Assembly: GCF_036013645.1 (NCBI RefSeq)
Contig: NZ_CP107869.1
Location: forward strand, 3,472,001-3,536,000
Reading direction: 5' to 3'
From: Streptomyces sp. NBC_00490
GTDB taxonomy: Bacteria > Actinomycetota > Actinomycetes > Streptomycetales > Streptomycetaceae
DNA length: 64,000 nt
Positions within the stretch are counted from its first letter, which is position 1, and each line of letters starts with the position of its first letter. The position numbers and the translations under genes were made by a program. Positions 59,951 through 64,000 of the stretch are shown here, one piece after another. The notes under the pieces were generated by a model. That model worked only from the letters and a program-made list of their open reading frames with translations. It did not search any database and was not told the origin of the DNA.

Positions 59951-60589
59951 ATGAGCACCACCCGTACACGCCGCGCTGCCCTCATGGCGGCGACCGTCAC
60001 CGCCGCGCTCGTCCTGGCGGCCTGTGGCGGCGACGACAGCGACAGCGGCGACGCGAGCCATGGGAGCGGGCACGGCACCTCGTCGTCCCCGTCGGCCGAC
60101 ACCGCCGCCGCCCACAACGCCCAGGACGTCTCCTTCGCGCAGGGCATGATCCCCCACCACCGCCAGGCCCTGGAGATGGCGCAACTCGCCGCCGCCCGGG
60201 CCTCGTCCGCCGACGTGAAGTCCCTCGCGGCACGCATCGAAAAGGCACAGGACCCGGAGATCAAGACGATGTCCGGCTGGCTGAAGTCCTGGGGCGAGGA
60301 GGTCCCGGAGGCGGGCGCGTCGATGCCCGGCATGGACCACGGCTCGCAGTCCGGCATGCCCGGCATGATGGACGACGGCGACATGGAGGAGCTGGGGAAG
60401 GCCTCCGGCGAGGACTTCGACACCATGTTCCTGACCATGATGGTCGAGCACCACGAGGGCGCGGTCGACATGGCCGGCACGGAGAAGGCGAAGGGCCGGT
60501 ACGCGGCCGCGACCGCCATGGCCGACGACATCATCACGGGCCAGACCGCTGAGATCACCGAGATGAACAAGCTCCTCGGCAAGGGCTGA
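59951..60589 (+). CDS. DUF305 lipoprotein
   Basis: 212-residue lipoprotein (lipobox LAACGG, Cys25). The mature part starts with a His/Ser/Asp-rich linker (HGSGHGTSSS), then the DUF305 helical domain with HHRQALEMAQLAAAR and VEHHEGAVDMAGT motifs. A Met/His-rich loop MPGMDHGSQSGMPGMMDDGDM lies between them, as in copper-binding proteins, so periplasmic-side metal (Cu) binding is plausible. ATG 59951 has CAGGAG upstream. A terminator follows. Paralogue at 14615-15256; here anchored by lipid instead of a helix. Confidence 0.88.
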   Translation: MSTTRTRRAALMAATVTAALVLAACGGDDSDSGDASHGSGHGTSSSPSADTAAAHNAQDVSFAQGMIPHHRQALEMAQLAAARASSADVKSLAARIEKAQDPEIKTMSGWLKSWGEEVPEAGASMPGMDHGSQSGMPGMMDDGDMEELGKASGEDFDTMFLTMMVEHHEGAVDMAGTEKAKGRYAAATAMADDIITGQTAEITEMNKLLGKG

Positions 60590-60598
60590 CCCCTGGTG

Positions 60599-60629
60599 AG
60601 CCGGGGGAGGTCGACGGCCTCCCCCGGCT
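60599..60629 (+). terminator. Terminator after the DUF305 lipoprotein gene
   Basis: AGCCGGGGGAGG (60599-60610) and CCTCCCCCGGCT (60618-60629) form a perfect 12-bp stem with a 7-nt loop. Confidence 0.8.
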
Positions 60630-60656
60630 GTCAGTGGGGCGTGCCAAGCTGCGTCC

Positions 60657-60992
60657 ATGAGTGATCGCGACACGACGGCCGACGTCTGGGCGGGCATCGA
60701 CGCCCTGTGGACGTGGCTGGAGGCAAGCCAGCCACGGAGCGGCCAAGAAGCCCTCCTCCTAAGGATGTTGAAGCTGTCGGAGGAGGTCGGCGAGGTCGCC
60801 CAGGCGGTCATCGGAGCGACGGGCCAGAACCCGCGCAAGGGCACGACCCACACGTGGGAGGACGTCCAGGGCGAACTCTGCGATGTCGTGATCACGGCGC
60901 TGGTGGCGTTGCGGACGCTGACGCCGGATACGCGGGAGGTGTTCGACCGGCATCTGGGGCGGGTCATGGAACGATCGCTGAGCGCGCCCTAG
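60657..60992 (+). CDS. MazG-like nucleotide pyrophosphohydrolase family protein
   Basis: 111 residues, a single all-alpha NTP-PPase domain. The metal-binding acidic pairs are LKLSEEVGEVAQAVIG (ExxE on helix 2) and GELCDVVITALVAL (ExxD on helix 3). Such proteins hydrolyse non-canonical or surplus nucleoside triphosphates (house-cleaning). The substrate is not resolved. ATG 60657 28 bp after the terminator; no strong ribosome site, so leaderless translation is possible. The 3' end converges with a TetR gene. Confidence 0.85.
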   Translation: MSDRDTTADVWAGIDALWTWLEASQPRSGQEALLLRMLKLSEEVGEVAQAVIGATGQNPRKGTTHTWEDVQGELCDVVITALVALRTLTPDTREVFDRHLGRVMERSLSAP

Positions 60993-61008
60993 CGGACGGG
61001 ACGGACCG

Positions 61009-61623
61009 TCACTCCCGCGCGTCGTCGGCGCGCAGTCCGTGCAGGAACATGTCGAGGAACTGCGCGCGGACACCGTACGCACTGACCCCGCGGAGCCGGG
61101 CGATGTGCGAGCTGAACCCCGCGATGGAACCCGTGAAGGTCTCGGCGGCCACGGAGCGGTCGATGCCGGCGCGCAGTTCACCGCGGAGTTGCGCGTCCCG
61201 CAGGACGTCCTCGACGACGGCGAGCGGCTTGTCGATGCAGTCGCGCTGGAACCTCGCGTACAGCTCGGGATGGTCGGGCAGTTCGAAGGAGCAGCGGGCG
61301 GCGATGAGCCAGCGCGGGCTGTCGAGGGCGTCGGCGATGTCGTCGTAGAGGGCTTCGAGGTCGCCGACGAGGCTGCCGGTGCGGGGCGCGACCAGGTCGA
61401 GGGCGAGCGTGTTCAGTCCGGCCAGGATCAGGTCGTCGCGCTCGGTCCAGCGGCTGTAGAGGGTGCGCTTGGCGACCTTGGCGCGGGCGGCGACGTTGTT
61501 GATACGGAAGCCCGCGACGCCGTGGTCGGAGAGCTCGTCGACGACGGCGCGCAGGATGCGGTCGTCGGCGCCGGCGTCCCGGGGGCGGCCGGGCTTGGCC
61601 GGAGTGGATGACGTGACGGTCAT
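61009..61623 (-). CDS. TetR-family transcriptional regulator (leftward of a divergent pair)
   Basis: 204-residue TetR-type repressor; HTH FRINNVAARAKVAKRTLYSRWTERDDLILAGL, followed by a TetR_C-type domain with an acidic ligand-binding region. The ATG at 61623 begins MTVTSSTPAKPGRPRDAGADDRIL, as in many TetR proteins with a DNA-minor-groove arm. Head-to-head with a second TetR gene at 61764; the 140-bp gap holds two operator-like copies. No exporter lies adjacent. Confidence 0.88.
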   Translation of the reverse strand: MTVTSSTPAKPGRPRDAGADDRILRAVVDELSDHGVAGFRINNVAARAKVAKRTLYSRWTERDDLILAGLNTLALDLVAPRTGSLVGDLEALYDDIADALDSPRWLIAARCSFELPDHPELYARFQRDCIDKPLAVVEDVLRDAQLRGELRAGIDRSVAAETFTGSIAGFSSHIARLRGVSAYGVRAQFLDMFLHGLRADDARE

Positions 61624-61684
61624 GCCTGATTCTCCCCTCGTTCGGCCAGGTCCCGGACCTCCGACCCTACTCCTATTCCGCTAC

Positions 61685-61744
61685 CAAAACGGTTTCGTAT
61701 TTATCAAATCCCGAGCTACGATGCTTGTGTACGAAACCGTTTCG
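61685..61744. promoter_or_regulatory. Duplicated operator between two divergent TetR genes
   Basis: AAACGGTTTCGTA (61687-61699) and its exact reverse complement TACGAAACCGTTT (61730-61742) flank a 30-bp AT-rich core with TATTTATCAAAT. Each arm is itself a near-palindrome (CGAAACCGTTTCG at 61732-61744). So two dimer-binding sites with centres about 45 bp apart lie over both promoters. This is the clearest operator pair in the window. Confidence 0.68.
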
Positions 61745-61763
61745 CTCGAATGAGGTGCCGCGG

Positions 61764-62369
61764 ATGACAGTGACGGAGCAGGCCATCACGCCGCGGACCC
61801 GCCGCAGCCGCATCTCCCCCGAGCGCGAGGCCGAGCTGTACGCCGCCGTCCTCGACCTCCTGCGCGAGGTCGGCTACGAGGCCCTGACCATGGACTCCGT
61901 GGCGACCCGCACCCGGTGCAGCAAGGCCACCCTGTACCGCCAGTGGACGGGCAAGCCGGAACTGGTCGCGCAGGCCATGCGGCACACCAAGGGCAACGCC
62001 GTCGGCGACATCGACACCGGCTCGCTGCGCGGCGACTTCCACCAGCTGGTGGGGCGGCTAGACGACGAGCAACTGGCGAAGGAGACCGCGCTGGTACGGG
62101 GTCTGGTCCACGCCGTCCACACCCACCCCGACCTGCTGCGGGCGCTCCAGGACCTGATCGTCGACCCCGACCCCACCGGACTGGCGGCGATCCTGCGGCG
62201 AGCGGTGTCCCGGGGCGAAGTCCGCGCGGACTGCCCGGCGTTGGGGTACGTCCCGTACATCCTGGTCGGCGCGCTGGTGGCCCGCCCGCTGGTCGGGGAC
62301 CGGCCACCGGATCGGGCGTTTCTGCTCCACTACCTGGATGCGGTGGTCCTGCCCTCCCTGACGACCTGA
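61764..62369 (+). CDS. TetR-family transcriptional regulator (rightward of a divergent pair)
   Basis: 201-residue TetR-type regulator. HTH LTMDSVATRTRCSKATLYRQWTGKPELVAQAMRH; C-terminal part of the TetR_C (QacR/AcrR) kind, with the SLRGDFHQLVGRLDDEQLAKETALVRGLVHAVHTHPDLLRALQDLI helices. ATG 61764 has GAGG 9 nt upstream; a GTG/ATG further up lies in the operator. Both regulators begin MTVT-, but the HTH differs. Which protein binds the shared operators is unknown. Confidence 0.88.
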   Translation: MTVTEQAITPRTRRSRISPEREAELYAAVLDLLREVGYEALTMDSVATRTRCSKATLYRQWTGKPELVAQAMRHTKGNAVGDIDTGSLRGDFHQLVGRLDDEQLAKETALVRGLVHAVHTHPDLLRALQDLIVDPDPTGLAAILRRAVSRGEVRADCPALGYVPYILVGALVARPLVGDRPPDRAFLLHYLDAVVLPSLTT

Positions 62370-62417
62370 CCAGTCTGTGGCGGGCCAGGGCCTGCGTCCG
62401 TCCCTCTACAGCCCGGT

Positions 62418-64000
62418 TCACAAACCGTGTTCAGCCAGCAAACGCATCAGGTTCCGCTTTCGTCCGTGGGCGCCGCGCAGGGCGCTGATGTACGCGGTGA
62501 ACTCACCCTGCGTGCCCAGCAGGCGATGGCATTCACGGATGCTCACCAACAGGCCGACGAGCTGTTCGTAGACCGCGTTGCCGGTCGGCCCGATGAGTGG
62601 CTCGGCCAGGCGCAGATAGACGGCGAGCGCGTCGGCGGGACGGGCCGTGCGGACCCGGTCGGCGAGCGCCAGCCACTGGCAGTCGTCGGCGCCGCAGTGG
62701 GAAGCGGCCTCCCAGGCAGCTTCGCCTTCCTTGTCGTCGAGGAGCGCGTCGACCAGTACGGTCCCGCCGTACCGCCTCGGGGTTCCCCGTTCCGCCTCGG
62801 TGCGCAGCTGGGCGAGTGCTCCTGGGCGTTCCTGCTGCCAGCATTCGGCGGCGCGGGCTGCGGCACGCAACTGCTGGTACGCGCGCAGGGAGCGGCGGGC
62901 GCCGAAGTGTTCGCGGCGCAGGGCGACGACGTCCGTGAGCCTGGCGGCCTGTGCGTAGCGTTCGCAGAGGTGGTCGACGAGGTCGGTGTCGACGGCGGCG
63001 AGATCCGGCGTCTCCCGAATGCCGCGTTCTGCCCAGCGCAGGGCCTCATCGGATCGTCCCGCGGCGTCCAGCTCGCGGGCGATGACCAGGTGCGTATGCC
63101 CGTTGGACGCCAGGTCCGCCGCGTGTACGGCGATCACCATGTCGATGTCGCCTCCGGCCCTGGCCAGCCGCTGCATCAGTGACTTCTCGGCCCAGCCGGT
63201 GCGCTTCTTCCGCCATGCCGCGACCGCCAGTTTCCGCAGGGCGGTCATTCCCTGCTCGCCCAGGACGTCCTCGTAGTCGAGCGGGTCGATGTCGCAGATG
63301 CTGTCGAGGTCCCTGAGTGTGTGCTTGACCAGCCAGCCGGCCAGTGCCTCCGGGTCGGGGCGCGCCGTGCGGCAGGCGTTGAGATGGGCGTCGACGAGAC
63401 GGGCACCGACCTGACCGAGCCAGCCGTCGGAGTCGTCGATGCTGTCGGCTGCCTGGGTCAGCAGCCGCATCCCTTCGACCGCCAGATCGATCGCTTCGTC
63501 CGCCTGCCCCGAGTCGGTCACCGCGTCGATGGCAGCCACTACTTGGGCGGCCTGGTCGGCATAGGCGCGGGCGTCGGCGTACTCGACGTATCCGTACTGT
63601 GCGAACGGACCGATGTCGAGCAGGTCGCGGACGCGCGCCCGGACCTCGGCGAGGTCGCCGCGGGCGCTCGCGGCCCGTACCTCCAGACGGCGCCGCAACT
63701 GCCGGTCCTGGTCGACCTGTTCACGGACCAGAGCCAGCAACTCGTCCTTCGACAAGGCGGACAGCCAGGCATCGAGGTTCCGTGCCCGGCTCCGGGCCGA
63801 CTCGCGCTGCCGCGGCAGGGCGCGCTGCTGGGCGAGCACGGTGAGGCCGAGGGCGACCAGGTGCTTGCAGAAGTTGCCTTCCAGCCCGTAGGGGCAGTCA
63901 CATGCGCCGGTGACCCCCTGGGGCCCCTCCAGGCTCAGCTCCACCTCGTAGCGTTCCGTGCCGTGGACGCTCGCGGTGATCCACCCGTCGCCGATCTCCA
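62418..64000 (-). CDS. SWIM zinc-finger protein (C-terminal part; runs off the right edge)
   Basis: The frame is open from the right edge. Near its visible start (about 63885-63900) lies a SWIM motif, CDCPYGLEGNFCKHLVAL (CxC...CxH), a zinc-binding module found in DNA- or RNA-interacting proteins. The following ~470 residues are a long helical repeat-type region (RALxxLAVAAWR..., DVVALRREHFGARRSLRAYQQL..., AEHGL at the end) resembling TPR/HEAT-like arrays. No ATPase or helicase motif is seen in this part; SWI2/SNF2-type helicases often sit beside such proteins and may lie beyond the window. The true start is outside. Confidence 0.82.
   Translation of the reverse strand, partial: EIGDGWITASVHGTERYEVELSLEGPQGVTGACDCPYGLEGNFCKHLVALGLTVLAQQRALPRQRESARSRARNLDAWLSALSKDELLALVREQVDQDRQLRRRLEVRAASARGDLAEVRARVRDLLDIGPFAQYGYVEYADARAYADQAAQVVAAIDAVTDSGQADEAIDLAVEGMRLLTQAADSIDDSDGWLGQVGARLVDAHLNACRTARPDPEALAGWLVKHTLRDLDSICDIDPLDYEDVLGEQGMTALRKLAVAAWRKKRTGWAEKSLMQRLARAGGDIDMVIAVHAADLASNGHTHLVIARELDAAGRSDEALRWAERGIRETPDLAAVDTDLVDHLCERYAQAARLTDVVALRREHFGARRSLRAYQQLRAAARAAECWQQERPGALAQLRTEAERGTPRRYGGTVLVDALLDDKEGEAAWEAASHCGADDCQWLALADRVRTARPADALAVYLRLAEPLIGPTGNAVYEQLVGLLVSIRECHRLLGTQGEFTAYISALRGAHGRKRNLMRLLAEHGL

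Noticed and set aside
1..64000. tRNA, rRNA, insertion sequence, integrase or origin signals
   Set aside because: None found on reading: no CCA-ended cloverleaf with a consensus T-loop, no transposase or integrase motifs, no cluster of DnaA boxes.

Overview
The window is about 72% G+C, most of its third codon positions are G or C, GTG starts and apparently leaderless starts are common, and the gene set is typical of an actinomycete. Recognisable landmarks (malE/malR, glnE, glnA2, a glutamine-dependent NAD synthetase, panB, a type I methionine aminopeptidase, heme oxygenase, EfeUOB) occur in the order I recall for the core chromosome of Streptomyces (the S. coelicolor SCO2231-SCO2290 neighbourhood). 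I therefore read it as core chromosome of a Streptomyces species. No tRNA, rRNA, transposase, phage gene or CRISPR array was seen.

Layout. 1-2.4 kb: maltose/maltodextrin uptake (5' part of malE, running off the left edge) and its divergent LacI-type repressor malR, with TGCAAG-type operator motifs between them. 2.5-5.3 kb: a PAP2 membrane enzyme, and a LysR regulator divergent from an EamA exporter. 5.3-14 kb: nitrogen metabolism (glnE, glnA2) around a block of accessory genes (lipoprotein/LuxR pair, PPOX, VOC, a small secreted Cys protein). 14-19.5 kb: a coupled DUF3105-DUF305 pair, a secreted sedolisin protease behind a striking palindrome, and nadE. 20-25 kb: two MFS exporters, a membrane-anchored EEP-family protein and a TetR regulator. 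25.4-31.8 kb: panB, a DrrAB-type ABC exporter behind phased direct repeats, and a convergent giant SARP/NB-ARC regulator. 32-37.6 kb: an M50 metalloprotease, an F420-dependent NADP reductase, another MFS protein and map.

37.7-46.5 kb is an iron/heme island. Heme oxygenase, a heme-type ABC importer (its permease is broken by two indels in G runs) and the EfeO-EfeB-EfeU-lipoprotein operon each lie behind an IdeR/DmdR-type iron box. The likely logic is that iron starvation releases heme uptake, heme breakdown and ferrous-iron uptake together. 46.5-54.5 kb: a Prim-Pol domain protein, GDPD, TetR, an Rsm22-type methyltransferase, an MFS/serine hydrolase pair with an unusual CTG start, and two oxidoreductases. 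54.5-57.2 kb: a MacB-type ABC system with a long structured leader. 57-64 kb: an aldo/keto reductase, SnoaL-like and DoxX proteins, a second small-secreted-protein/DUF305 pair, MazG, two divergent TetR genes sharing duplicated operators, and a SWIM zinc-finger protein running off the right edge.

Several intergenic spaces hold repeats: two copies of a ~200 bp long-armed palindrome, three copies of a 29 bp GC-rich element, a diverged tandem duplication upstream of glnE, and a 35 bp tandem repeat after nadE. The best candidates for new biology are the phased repeats before the ABC exporter next to the SARP gene, the structured leader before the MacB-type operon, the duplicated operator between the two TetR genes, and the paired DUF305 loci.
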